64,000 bases of DNA from Branchiostoma floridae (GCF_000003815.2 NC_049997.1:8667790-8731789); one strand, 5' to 3'. Positions 28,181 through 39,839 are shown, numbered from the stretch's first letter. The notes: a model not told the origin generated them from the letters alone. Made by a program: numbers and translations.

Positions 28181-29258
28181 CCCTATGCAGACCGGGCTTT
28201 TTTGGTCATCCCGGGACCTGATGGGGGGGGGGGGGGGGGGCTTTGAGGCCTACCACTACTAAGTCCTATAACTCTTAAACAACGACATATAGATTATGAT
28301 ATAGACATAATATGAGACAAGAAAAAAAAATTGACCTTACGATGACGTTATATGGCGTAATTATGACGTCACCCATGAAAAAGGGGTATCCTCATTAAAC
28401 TTCAAGTTTTGCTCCAAAAATATAACAGCAAGGGCAGATAACAGAAATATCTTGTTTGTTTCAACTTGTTTTGCTAATAGCACCATCAATGACGTAAAAA
28501 TGACGTCATACAATGACGCCATGCACATCTAAGATACCAGTTGGCCTCCACCATATTATATCCACCATCTTGAATTTTCAAAAATACTTTTTTTTTGCAA
28601 CAAATAATCACAAAAGGCAATGGAAATAGACTAAATACATTCATTTAGATGTTTTTGATGGAAAAATACCAGGTAGTTGCAAATTCTAAGGGATAATAAG
28701 CGAGTTATTCTTGATCTGGCCATACGGTCTGCCATCTTGAAATTAGGGCTGATGACGTCATCAAATTAGCATAAGTTATGCGAATATAATTATGAAAGAT
28801 ATTCTAAATAACATAAGATTTTATCAATCATCCGTAGCACATCAAATTAGCATAAGTTATGCCAATATTATTATGAAAGATATTCTAAATAACATAAAAT
28901 TTATTAATCATTCGTAGCTTGGAAAAATGACAGCTCAGAGACGACGGTATTCTACCGGTTTCGACTTTAATTTGTCTTTCTCAGGAATGAAGGATTTTAT
29001 TAATGTAACAAAGTAGCAGTAATATAGCAAATAAACATGAAAAATACATTGCTAGAACCGAAATTAGCGTTTTTTGGCAAAACTGCCTTTCAATAAACGG
29101 TTGCCATGGCCACATGAAAAACTGGAAAATTTGTCACACTTCGTAACAATATTTTAGGAAAACTCATCAAACTTGGTGGCTTAGGCATAAGCCGTTCTGG
29201 CGTTATACGACATCAAAGTTGGCGCAGGCCTCAAAAGCCCATGGTCGTCTGAATAGGG
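28181..29258. mobile_element. piggyBac-like non-autonomous element with TTAA duplication
   Basis: Ends CCCTATGCAGAC and GTCTGAATAGGG (inverted, one mismatch) are flanked by TTAA at 28177-28180 and 29259-29262, the hallmark of piggyBac insertion. The interior has an 18-G homopolymer (about 28226-28243), several TGACGTCA/TGACG motifs and an 81-bp tandem duplication at 28760-28920. No transposase frame. A related segment lies at 62020-62100. Confidence 0.8.
28760..28920. repeat. 81-bp tandem duplication inside the TTAA element
   Basis: tcaaattagcataagttatg, attatgaaagatattctaaa and taacata-atttat.aatca occur twice with a few substitutions. Confidence 0.85.
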
Positions 29259-29262
29259 TTAA

Positions 29263-29404
29263 CTCCCCCGATTATTACTGATTGCTAAGCAGAGAAAGCA
29301 GCATGAATCCTTTTCAAAGTCCTTGTTATTACTCGGTCGGGGATCGTACTCACGACCTAACGAATGCAAGACGAACGCTCTACCCACTCGGTCATTGCAC
29401 TGGT
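29263..29404 (-). mobile_element. SINE family B, head-containing partial copy
   Basis: Minus strand: cagtgcaatgaccgagtggg, tagagcgttcgtcttgcatt and cgtgagtacgatccccgacc, then the start of the tail (aaagcagaaag-type). It abuts the right TTAA of the piggyBac-like element. Confidence 0.75.
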
Positions 29405-29589
29405 TACTAAGGACCACTTTTACCTCACCCTTATTAAAAACAACGCCTCCTATCAACACACATGCTCAAATTGCAACCACCAGACGCATTGGCCTATTTC
29501 AATAATGTCATGCTGTAGAAAGATGAATATAGGGTTAAAGACCTCTTTTTAGGCCTTTACAAATAAAACATGTAGCTCGGACGACTTGA

Positions 29590-30110
29590 TAGTGAGTTCC
29601 AAATGAGCATCTTCGGCCGGTGTATTCCCGGCGTTTTTGTCATTACGTGGCCTTCGGACGATTTTTACCAGCTTTGCCGGCGTTTGCAGGGCAAATCCAG
29701 CTGCGCTTAAATTCAGCGAGGCCTCGGCGACGATTTTAGAATTTTTTTCGTGATATTTTTTATTGGTCTATCGCAAAATTACTGTTAATATTATTGTTTC
29801 TAGACCCTTAATACACGGTGCCCGTCCACCCCACTCATTCCCTACATATTTCTCAAAACTCAGAAGCTAATGTTGATCCAAATAGTGCCTTTTTACCGGG
29901 TTAGTCACTTCTCACTTCGATGCTATCATCTCATGAGGGATATATGATCCTTAGTGTTGAATAGATGTCGCTCGAGCTCCGTCCATTTTTTTACAGGGGA
30001 AGATTCTCAGCGGAAAATACATCCGATACTCGGGCGATGTTGAAATTCGGCGATCGCGAGCTCTGACCGATCTACAAATACGGCCGGCGTTCTCATGAAT
30101 TTCTTAATGA
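29590..30110. mobile_element. CpG-rich transposon, copy 2 (inverted, internally deleted)
   Basis: The reverse complement carries, in the same order as 26721-28051, the gccggccg-atttgtagatcgg segment, the tgagtgg-gtggacgggcac segment and the gaggcctcgctgaa-ttaagc segment. About 600 bp of the interior of copy 1 is absent. Together with copy 1 it brackets the piggyBac-like element. Confidence 0.7.
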
Positions 30111-30111
30111 A

Positions 30112-31260
30112 AATATGTCAAAATACAGGGCAGCGACCGGCACCCCGCGGTGCCTTGGGCGGGGCAAATGACCTGACAACGCGGACAAAAGCATAGCAAC
30201 CGTACAACCGTACCACAAACTGCAATTTGGGGGAACATATTAGCCCCCAAGGATATATAAGCCCCCAAGGACACACCTACGGTCTCATGAATTGTAAAGC
30301 TGGTTTAAGCAGAGCCTCTCAAAGGTATGTGGTAAAGCACGCGGGCGAAGTGAATGGTGTCCAACTCTACTGCTTAAAGTTTGCCAAAGAGGAAATCTAC
30401 ATGCCGGTTCTTTACAAGGGGTGGCGTGAGCGGCATTACTCAAGGAATAGGAAGCCTAATGAGTTGGAGATGCCTACTCATCACTAAGCTATATAGATTG
30501 GTTTACTTGATTTGGTCGGTGAACACTAAAATACATACATGATGCTGGGGCTCCAAACTGGTGCAGTATATAAGTAGGCCCTGATAGCTAGAGAATTCAA
30601 GGACATCTTGCATGGATAGGGACATTCTAGATTTTTTTTGCAAGAAATTATATGCTCAACGAGAATCGACCTTATTCCCAACTACTCAGAATTGTTGGAT
30701 ATTCCGCCTATGATGCAAGAAGGCCAAACGGGCAACACCCCTCTTGATGTACGCTAAAAGGGCTAACATAGAAACGATATTACTGGTTGATAGAAGAGAC
30801 ATGTTACAGGTAAATGATTTCCAATATGATATTACGAGTAGCCCAGTAGCTTCTATGGTAGAAGTTTGGTAATTCTAAGTTGCGTGAGTTAACCAAGGCT
30901 GTTACGGCTAGGACATACAAGATTGCCAAACCTCTTATATGATTTAGGAATCAACTTGGAAACATCCTGTTAACGATAGAATATGTAAATAATGTACAGA
31001 GAATACAATGGAAGATGAAATGCACCTTATTTGTCATTGAGCTCATTACCTAAAGATGCAACCTATTTAATCTAGTCAGAAAAAAAGTTCCCCAGCTTTG
31101 CACATCTTATTATTATTTCTATCATTATTGTACATGTATTCCCGTGTATACATGTATACATGCAATTAGCCTTCGGGAAGAAAGTGATTTCCCAGTGCTG
31201 GCGCTCGACGTCAATTTTGCCCTTTCACGAAGAATTGTCGTTTCATTTTAATTGTACTAA
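30112..31260. other. No gene recognised; one 86-codon frame
   Basis: The frame at 30227-30487 (starting MGEHISPQGYISPQGHTYG) begins with a short duplicated motif (agcccccaaggatatat) and has a mixed, protein-like composition, but no family is recognised and no splice context is convincing. The rest is AT-rich with stops in all frames. Confidence 0.3.
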
Positions 31261-31267
31261 AAAAAAA

Positions 31268-31492
31268 CACTGCACTTGCGTCAAGCTTACGTCACTGCGG
31301 GGATCCTTCACTGTGTCACTGTTTTGTTACTTCTCCGATTTTTTTTTATAACTTAGATATTGGTAATACAAAAAAAGTATGAATTAGAAGACGCAAAATT
31401 CAAAAAAAATAAGAATATTCGGTCTTGTCTCTGAAATGAAATTTGTTGAGTATCTTTCGAACCCCGCAGTGACGCAAGCTTGACGCAAGTGC
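31268..31492. mobile_element. Harbinger-like MITE, diverged copy
   Basis: Left cactgcacttgcgtcaagct, tacgtcactgcgggg; right ccccgcagtgacgcaagctt, gacgcaagtgcc. The interior ttgtctctgaaatgaaattt, gttgagtatctttcgaac is shared with 24877, 35322 and 40587. The outermost AGG ends are lost. Confidence 0.75.
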
Positions 31493-31839
31493 CTCGAGAA
31501 GACACCTTTAGAGCTTGAACCTTCGTGATGTCATTGAAGCTACGACAGTTCATTATGCATAAACGTAGTACTGTTTTGAAAATCACATTTTTGCTTGATA
31601 TCACCACACTTAATCTCCTCATTTGCTTGAAATAGCCTCGCACCTTTTTTAATAGTCCCACACTACGTGGATATAACGTTATCCTCAGAAAATGGGGGCT
31701 TTGGTTGAGGATAGAAGCCAGCCATGGCTTAGGAAGAATAACCCTCTATTGACTCACGCTTGCGCGCTTTGTGTCTAGAGAGCCTGCTCTACGTCTGGTG
31801 TCAGACAGAATTGGGAATGTAACATGACTTGCAATCATT

Positions 31840-32143
31840 TAAGGTGGGGTCACACATGCGATATATGCAAGTCCGTTTGAGGTGCGTATAACGCTCTTAG
31901 TCTCTACCAGGCTCCACAGGTAGCGGGGGAAAATAGTACAAATTTGACAAATATAGATACATAACATGTCTCTTAGCTGACCGAGAAGTATGGTTAGCGA
32001 CCCAGCTAACTCGTCTAACATGTTACCTGTTTACATTTGTCCAATTTCTATTACTTTTCCAACGACCTGAGGGGCCTGGTGGAGACAAATACTCCCATGC
32101 GCGCCTCATACGGACTATATACTCAGGTGTGACCCCACCTTTA
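31840..32143. mobile_element. Harbinger-like MITE with TTA duplication
   Basis: Ends AGGTGGGGTCACAC and GTGTGACCCCACCT, flanked by TTA on both sides. About 300 bp, non-coding, with weak internal complementarity (ccaggctccac / ctggtggag). Confidence 0.8.
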
Positions 32144-32290
32144 GATAAATGAGGAAAATTCAAAGGCTATGTCCCTTCCACCCCACGCCCTCATGATTTC
32201 TCGGCAAACTCACAATCAAACGAAAGGTGAACGTCTGTTTGATCACAATGCCCAGGTATCGCACGTGAAGGATTAGGGTAGCAAATCTAT

Positions 32291-32542
32291 TTCGAACGTG
32301 TGGTGGTTCTTGAACGTGCATGGGGCGTGGCTCTCCCCACACGCTGGACCTCCATTTAACGTCCTATCTGAGGGACGGCTTTAGTCGAAGCTAGGTACTC
32401 ATTTCAACCTGAGTAAAGTGAGGAAAGCCGTGCAAAAAGCCTTTCCCAAGGGCCCTTTACAAGAAAGGTGACATGGCAGGATTCGAACACGAGACCTCCC
32501 GGTCTCGAGCTAAACACGCTGCTGCTGCGCCACGCCGTCTTA
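32291..32542 (-). mobile_element. SINE family A, copy 5 (near full length)
   Basis: Minus strand: the tRNA-like head ends ggcgtggcgcagcagcagcg, with B box ctcgtgttcgaatcctgcca; the plus strand tail shows gaggaaagccgtgcaaaaag, gagggacggctttagtcgaa and ggctctccccacacgctgga. Confidence 0.88.
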
Positions 32543-33216
32543 CTTATTTCATGCTAACTTGGATGGAACTGCATTTAAGGCAATTGCCTTAAGCTTGTGT
32601 TGATTACGTTCACTTACTAATAGGTAAAAACAAAAGAGAGATGAAATATGCTTTTTTTGTCTTTGATGGGTTTGATCAGTTACTGTACTCGGTTGGACAC
32701 CCAGCTTCCAATATACGAGTATTAACCACAAAAAGGCCAGATGCAAATTATAGTTTTCAGAAAACCAGATCAACTTGAAAGAGTTAGAGAGTCTGGTCTT
32801 TAAGGATCAATGTTTCATAACCTTTCAAATTTTCCATTGACGTTGGACCGCCTTAGGCACTATCGTTCGACTTTTCAACTGTATAGAAGCCGGGGGCAAA
32901 TGAGATGTGTTTTCAGAATTGAATTTATCATTGCAAAGACCCTGTGTCCCCAGGAACCAATGTTTTTCTTTTTACACTTTCAGATTTCCCGTCTGCAAAA
33001 TGTCACTAGGCTTTACCAGACTGATCAGATCGTGGCTTATTGCTTAGGGTGGTGCGGTAGAGGCTAATACATGCATGTCTTTCAATGAAGGGCTGTGCGA
33101 CACACGTGTCGATAGCACAGCGCCCTATTAACATTCATATCGTAGCCAGACTCATCCAGACGCTCTTCGTACGTGAGGTCTTGCGGCGCATGCAGGCAGG
33201 CTCTCCGCACGGTAAG

Positions 33217-33630
33217 ATCATTCTCACAGTCTTTCCTTACTCTATCAATGCGTTGTCTTATACTAGCTTGTTTCTACCTAACCAGAACAGAACCTACCTA
33301 TGAAAGCTGGAGTCAATATTTTATAACTCATGGACGGAAAATTATCAATTTCTTGAGGACGGATTCTTTTATACATGTAGAGTTGCATTATGTTTGATTT
33401 GCCTCATTCAAATAGAATCAATAGTACTCACAGTCTCTCCTTCTTCTATTATTATTTCAATGTGTTGTCTTATGTTAGCATGTTTCTACAGGGCACGTTA
33501 GATACTTCGAAATATTTGTGAAAGTTGGAATCAATGCTTTACAAGTCATAGAGGGGAAAATATCAATTCCTTTAAGGCGACTCCGGTTAAGGTAGTTTTT
33601 ACACCTGTAGAGTTGCAATATGTTTGACTT
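33217..33630. repeat. Diverged ~205-bp tandem duplication
   Basis: tctcacagtctttccttact, tgcgttgtcttata.tagc.tgtttctac, gaaagctggagtcaat and catgtagagttgcattatgt recur about 210 bp later with substitutions and small indels. Confidence 0.65.
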
Positions 33631-34703
33631 TCTTGGTAGATTAGTAATAGAATAGAGTGAATCATAGAATCATACATGTGCTATGTAAATCTTGTGATAC
33701 TATCATGCGACTGATATGAACACATATTTGCAAAGAATGTTACTGTTTCCCTTTAATTTGCTTGAGCTATTTTATGTCTCGCCGGTGACGTGACGACTTA
33801 ACTGCCAACGCTGCTTTTAGCGCAGTAGTGCAAGTCACTCCTACTACACGTACTCTGTAGTTTTCATTGGAAAGAGGACTGCTCCGGTCACCCATTAGGA
33901 AACAACTTATAGCTCATCTACAGTCATATAATGCATACCAAGAGCTTCCTTTGCATGAGGAAAAGGTTGGGATGTCTGAAGCAAGCTTAGTCAGTCTCCA
34001 ATTAAATGTTCAGTACACGTACAAGGATTCATACTCAACTTTTCGGTCGCAAACCGCGAGCGGCTTTGATACACGTGGTTTCAATGGTGGCTTCTGGTGC
34101 ATACAGGTGGTTTCAATGGTGGCATCTAATGCATTTGAATCGCTGTTCCCTTCGATACTACATGTATACACTTTAACTAGAACTATTGCGTGGGTGTTGA
34201 TATGCATGCGCGCGTGTTTTCCACTAATGTCGGTTAACTTTATTGAAGAAACTACAGTTAGCTAAACATTCTTTAAAATTTGCTTGACGTTGTGTATTTG
34301 GGCTAGCGTCTTTTTTATCTTATTTTTTCTATCCACATATGTTTATTGAAAAAAAAAGCAAAATCACGATGCTTATAAAATTTTTAAAAGCCCGGCCCTA
34401 TAATCAGAAACATACATATAAAACTATAACATTGAGTTAAACACTTATTTACTTAGCTAGGTCTTTTGAATTCATGTTTGTGTGTGTAGCAATCGTCGGA
34501 AACGCATTCGGCAGTAATTCAAGACGGAGCTCTAAGGATAATACAACGTTGGGAACTATCAGAGAGAGTATGTAAGCCAGACAAGCTATCGAGAATTTGC
34601 AAGGTTGTTAGGTTGTTGAGGAAGTTTGTTCTGTGCTGAATGAACACAGGTGTATCACGATTGACTTCAACAAGCCTCTGCCAGACGGACTATGCAGGCT
34701 ATT

Positions 34704-34860
34704 ATAGGGAGAATAATTTTTAGGGTAGCTTTGCTACCAGAGTTGGTCGGAGGGGAAACATGCATCTAAGCGTGGACTGGCTCCCCTGGCCAATTTTCGG
34801 ATTTTTTGCCGAATTCTACGATCCCCACACCACCGTAGAAAGGCATGGTGGAGGCTAGAA
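34704..34860. repeat. Dispersed repeat, copy 2 (pair with 2726-2872)
   Basis: tatagggagaataattttta, ctcccctggccaattttcgg, attttttgccgaattc and agaaaggcatggtggaggct. Same orientation and order as copy 1. Confidence 0.65.
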
Positions 34861-35298
34861 TCCAACTGACCAAGCCTGTTTCATACTAACAAGTCAGGTG
34901 CGTGCCAGCAGCCCACATGTGTCAGAACCATGCACCCACATTCAACACATACCAAAGACGATAAAAGACGTCTAACTAAAGGACGGTAGAAAATATGAGC
35001 GCGAAATATTGGGGATACTGTAACGATAGTTCACTAGTATTGGTGCATGTGTAGATATTTTCTAATACATACAGCTTCTTAGTGATGATTGTTTCTTGTA
35101 ATTGTATCCTGTGTGTTTCATTGCTCGTCGGCGTAAGTTGTATTTCACACACTGTCGACTCTCTGTCATTGTTACATTTTAAGTATTGTTTAACTTTTAG
35201 AATTAAATTTAATTAATAATGCATTTTTGTGAACTGTAATCAATATCTACAAAGAATTTTATACCATGTAATTTGTTGGCCGGTGCAATAACCGTGAC

Positions 35299-35745
35299 CG
35301 GTGCAATGGTCTAGTGGGTAAAGGCCCCCTCTCACTTGACGTGCGGCACGCTTGCGGCATTGCTGCGTTCGTTCACTGCGTCACTGTTTTGTTGTTTTCT
35401 TCGATTTTTTATGATTCAGATATTGCGCAATACGTAAAAGTATAACATAAAAGACGACAAAATATACAACAAGTAAGAAAATTCGTTCTTTATCTCTGAA
35501 ATTCGTTGAGCATCTTCCGAACGCAGCAATACCGCAAGCGTGCCGCACGTCAAGTGAGAGGGGGCCTTAAAGTGCTCGCCTTGCATTCGGAAGGTTGTGA
35601 GTTCGATCCCGGCCGAATCATACCAAAGACTTTAAAAATGGCACATGGTGCTTTCTCTGCTTAGCACTCAGCATTCGGGAAAGAGTATGGAAGTTGAACA
35701 CACACCACTACCAGTTGACTAGCCCCCTGCTGTAGTGATTGCTGT
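35299..35745 (+). mobile_element. SINE family B, copy split by a MITE
   Basis: Head gaccggtgcaatggtctagt, gggTAA is interrupted by a MITE (35322-35567) and resumes TAAagtgctcgccttgcatt, cggaaggttgtgagttcgat, cccggccgaatcatacc, followed by the normal B tail to cccctgctgtagtgattgct. Confidence 0.88.
35322..35567. mobile_element. Harbinger-like MITE nested in SINE B, TAA duplication
   Basis: Ends AGGCCCCCTCTCACTTGACG and CGTCAAGTGAGAGGGGGCCT are perfect inverted repeats that extend inward for about 50 bp (tgcggcacgcttgcggcatt). TAA lies on both sides (35319-35321, 35568-35570). It inserted after the SINE. Confidence 0.9.
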
Positions 35746-36299
35746 AGGGTTTAACTTTTTTTTAACTTCTGAGTTATATGGGCCAGGCATTTATGAATGG
35801 AAAAAGGAAACAAGAAAAACTTGCTGGATATGATAACAGGGGAAAAGGTTGTTTGTTTATTGTTTTTTTGTTTAATTTGAATAATAAGCAAAAAATGATA
35901 AGTAATACAACAGTACGTGAAATGAAGTCAAGAAGATTAACAGCTTATATATCTATCTTATTTTTTTATTTGCCACCGAGCAAACATTTTATAGCCAAAA
36001 TTGAAATAAATCAGATCAATCTATAATGTCCTGATACGTCTGCTACATCACCAGTGAGACTGGCTGAATCTGTTGACCAACTCCCGAGACGAAAAGAGCC
36101 GAGAGAAGAGGTACATCTGATACACACACGTCTGCATTCTTCAGCGGACAAATCCATTAAAGAAGTTTTGCAGACGCACGTAGCCAGCGTAACACACGTA
36201 TATGGTCTCCTACAGCGTTGGACAGACTTCACATGTTGCCGTACGTGGTCTGGATCATTATGCACAACTTGGAGATTTTGCAGCAAACTTCTGAGCAGT

Positions 36300-36562
36300 G
36301 TTCGCCTTGCATTCGGTAGGTCGTGAGTTCGATCCCCGGCCGAGTCATACCAAAGACTTTAAAAATGGTACATGCTGCTTTCTCTGCTTAGCATTCAGCA
36401 TTCGGGAAAGAGTATGGAAGTCGAACACACACCACTAACAGTGGACTAGCCCCCTGCTGTAGTGATTGCACAAAGTTGTGTGGCCCAGGGCTACTGAAAC
36501 GGAGATGGGCACCGCCCTATGCGCCATCAGGCTCGGGAAGCTTAAGGACTTTGACTTTGATT
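36300..36562 (+). mobile_element. SINE family B, longest tail
   Basis: Starts inside the head (gtgttcgccttgcattcggt, gtgagttcgatccccggccg) and shows the complete tail: gtgtggcccagggctactga, aacggagatgggcaccgccc, tatgcgccatcaggctcggg and aaggactttgactttgatt. Confidence 0.88.
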
Positions 36563-36564
36563 AA

Positions 36565-37430
36565 TCTGTTCGCACATTTCATGTGGCATTTAGCATGCCA
36601 TATGCCAAGCAAAGGATCATTAAAGCTGAATATGAAAAAAAAAAAAATCTGTTAGCCTTGGCTATTGTGCAATCGATAGCCAGGCGGGCTTCCTTGAAAA
36701 TATGTGGGCGGTTTTGGACTTAAAAGATGCCAAATTGCTGCTGCCTTCGATTACATTTAAAAAATCTTAAAACAGCCATCTTGGAGATTTTCAGGTAGGC
36801 AATTCATCATAGTCAGAGGCAGTGTATGGGGTTTAAACACATATTTAAAAAAATCGAATAGAGCAAAATCGTTCGGTTTATCCAAGAATTCCTCTCAAAA
36901 TGCTTCTATATGTTTAGTTGAGGGATAAAGAATACACTTATACGAGTGAGAATAATGAAATATGATTATATAGATTCTTTTCTTCATATCAAATAAGCAA
37001 GTTGACAAAAAATGTAGAACAATTAGAGTAAATACCCCTCCAACACAATTCCATAATATGTTACCATACTCGAATCGTAAAGAACGAAATGCGCAAAACC
37101 TGCACATCGCAAAAAAAAGGAAAGCGAAACTATTGTGTGTTTTGAAAATTTATTTTTTATACGTGTCCCCCTGGATAAGATTAAATCAAAATAGCTAAGC
37201 CAATGATACAATACAAAAATGAAATAAGATATCGGCGCTCGTGATTGTCTAGACAATAATCGGGTGTTACGGAATGAATAACAGTAGCGATAATTGTATA
37301 CAGCAATGGTATAAAAAGCCAATTAAAATGAGAATTATGTATCAAAAAGAGATTTGTGTATGAAAAGCAGATATTCTACCAATAATAAAAGAGTGTTTAG
37401 GGATATTTCTTGGCGTGTAAGACTAGGAAT
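36565..37430. other. No gene recognised
   Basis: AT-rich DNA with stops in all frames; nothing supported. Confidence 0.4.
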
Positions 37431-37438
37431 GTCGCAAT

Positions 37439-37606
37439 CTCCAAGCAGATACTACGGTAGCATGAGATAGTATCAAAAGTAGCCAAAGGAGTTTAGCAGG
37501 CATAGGAGTGTGCATTCCGTGGCCTACGGATACTCAAAATTCTAGGCCGGCTTCACCTTTACCAGCTTTTGATACTATCTTATGCTGCCGCAGGATCTGT
37601 TTGGTG
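37439..37606. mobile_element. Short inverted-repeat MITE, copy 3
   Basis: ctccaagcagatactacggt, agcatgagatagtatcaaaa is inverted at the right as ttttgatactatcttatgct, gccgcaggatctgtttgg. Same family as 3611 and 13130. Confidence 0.75.
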
Positions 37607-37787
37607 TTCCTAAGCATAGGTAGAAAAAACAACATATTCTCTTGATGGACCGGTTCAAGAAAAGGACCTGGAAAATCAGTGGATCGTATATTGGACCGAC
37701 TAGAAATTGAACCGATCATATACGGCGGTAGGCGTTCATATGTTTGGGGGCTTATAGGTCCAAGAAAATAACACGATCGAGGAGGTC

Positions 37788-38567
37788 CGTTTGTGAAGGT
37801 TAGACATCCAGGAATCGTTAAAATTGAAGACGAATAAATCTTTACTTCTGGATACTTTATTTTTATACAGACGTTTCGGAAGGCATCCGCCTTCCTTCCT
37901 CAGTGAAAAGAAAATGAAGACAAACAATTTCTTGGAACAAGGAATAATTCTTATGTTCTAAATAAACAAAAAAGGTAACGGCTAAGGTGTTCTAAAATAA
38001 ACAACACAGGTAAACAATAAAATTAATAAATAAACAACACGATAAAATAAATAAATAAACAACACGATCATTCATTCTCCTTAGATACTACAGACATCTT
38101 AGACAGAGAATCTCGCTGGTTTGCGAGGGGGGTAAGGGAGCCAATTTATGAGCGGATTCATCGTCCTTCGCTTAACCGTAGGGGTGGGTTACGAACTGAG
38201 CTTTCTTGTGCTTGCGATACTTTATTGAACTGATTGATGGCTTTATGTATACACTTATCATGTTCTACTATCTTACTCCTTGTTACTTCATTTTACTTTG
38301 CTTGAATTATTCTAGAACCTTGTCAGTTACCTTTTTGTTTGTTTAGAACATTGTTAGAACACCTCAATAGTTACCTGTGTTGTTTATTTTAGAACACCTT
38401 AGCCGTTACCTTTTTTGTTTATTTAGAACATAAGAATTATTCCTTGTTCCAAGAAATTGTTTGTCTTCATTTTCTTTTCACTGAGGAAGGAAGGCGGATG
38501 CCTTCCGAAACGTCTGTATAAAAATAAAGTATCCAGAAGTAAAGATTTATTCGTCTTCAATTTTTTT
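37788..38567. mobile_element. Penelope-like element remnant with inverted 191-bp terminal repeats
   Basis: The insertion is flanked by the 13-bp direct repeat GATCGAGGAGGTC (37775-37787 and 38568-38580), a target duplication. Inside are two arms that are exact inverted copies by eye (37823-38013 and 38371-38561, about 191 bp each), separated by about 357 bp. The left edge carries gttagacatccagg, the landmark shared with 12270 and 50627. Each arm holds the hammerhead-like motif. The spacer has an aataaataaacaacacgat direct repeat and no coding frame. Variable target duplications, inverted arrangements and ribozymes are known for Penelope-like elements; assignment to that group is inference. 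Confidence 0.75.
38481..38520 (+). ncRNA. Hammerhead-ribozyme-like motif in the right arm
   Basis: CTGAGGA (38481-38487), one extra A, stem II GGAAGGC/GCCTTCC (38489-38495 with 38500-38506, loop GGAT), GAAAC (38507-38511) and GTC (38512-38514), the expected cleavage position. Helix III can form only as the palindrome ACGT, so a dimer would be needed. Stem I (ttttca with tgtataaaa) is weak here. The inverted copy is at about 37865-37904 on the minus strand. Confidence 0.6.
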
Positions 38568-38599
38568 GATCGAGGAGGTCATATCCCATATCTACCTCC

Positions 38600-39590
38600 T
38601 TGTATACAATGGTCAATTTTGCTATGCAGGGGAGCAATCTACAATATTTCAAAGATCCTGTGAAAGGTGGACTCTATTTATGTTCATGCATACGTACTTT
38701 TTTCTTTATTTAGACTTCAGCGGCTTCTGTTACAATGTGTCTGTTGTCCCATTCAGTCGAGGCTACAAAGTACTACATGTTGTACTATAGGCTATACAAT
38801 AGTGAATGGACCTAAAATATTGCTATTAGTAAGCATTAACTCCTAAGGACATACTTGAAACGTATTGAAAAAGGCTTTATAGGTATTAAAGGGAAAAGGT
38901 CTTTTAATTGTGGTATATCTTAGAATGAATACGTACAATAGCAAAGTTTAACGTATACAGTAGAAACTGCATTATATGTATTTCACGTGCGTACTTTACA
39001 CCTTTTATATGGCACTGTTTCTTACCTTTCTCACTGGACGAGTGAAGACCTTTCCCTTGACCTTTCAGTCTTTGTCCACCAGCTTTTAGTCCTGAAAGCC
39101 TGGTGAAAGGATAGGGAAACAATCATCCCACCATTGAAGTCTCTCTGGCCGTGCAGCATAGAAGTACGACCGGCAGCTTTGAGTCGTAAATACGGGGATA
39201 CTGACACCTATAATTTTGCATTCATGTTCGCTGTAAAGACCTTTTACCCCGCATTGCCGATGAAAGCTTTCTCCACATTTGTAGACGTAGCATTACGGAG
39301 CAAAGCATGCAGATGAGTTTGATGTCAAATGTGAAAAAAGTCTCCCTCTATCTCTCTAAGTATTGCCTATATGTAGGAAAATCCAAAAGGGTTTTCTTTT
39401 TCTTGAATTGTACATGTGTCTATTTACAAAGAACAGGTAAGAAAAGATAAAGTGGACCACCTCAAACCAAGGACAAAGCATGGTGATGCCTTTAGTTAGC
39501 TATAGTTGAAGTTCAATGCGGCTTCCCTCCGACTTCGCACGTCTACTCTTATCTTATGTTTTTATTTTTTATTTTTTATTTTTTGGTGCC
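38600..39590. other. No gene recognised
   Basis: AT-rich DNA with nothing supported except short chance frames. Confidence 0.4.
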
Positions 39591-39598
39591 ACATGCGG

Positions 39599-39835
39599 CG
39601 CCGTGTGGCGCAATCGGTAAGGTGTTCGGCTCAGAACCAGGAGGTCCCCAGTTCGAATCCTGCCATGCCACCGATGTTGTGCCCTTTACAAAAGGAACTT
39701 TACAAACTTTTCTCACTCAACTCAGGTGAAAATGAGTACCTAAGCGGATATGGTTGTTCCTTTGATAGATAAATGGAGGTCCCGTGTTTGGGGAGAGCCA
39801 CACCCATGCACGTTAAAGAACCCACCACACTTATC
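39599..39835 (+). mobile_element. SINE family A, copy 6 (near full length)
   Basis: Head gccgtgtggcgcaatcggta (A box) and cagttcgaatcctgccatgc (B box). Tail gttgtgccctttacaaaagg, caactcaggtgaaaatgagt, gaggtcccgtgtttggggag and cacgttaaagaaccc. Confidence 0.88.
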
Positions 39836-39839
39836 GAAA

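Noticed and set aside
30227-30487. 86-codon frame with a repeated ISPQGY-like start
   Set aside because: No recognised family, no convincing splice or promoter context; kept only as a note in the gap entry.
35281-35600. Functional tRNA genes at the SINE heads
   Set aside because: Heads keep A and B boxes but not paired acceptor stems, and each is followed by a shared SINE tail.
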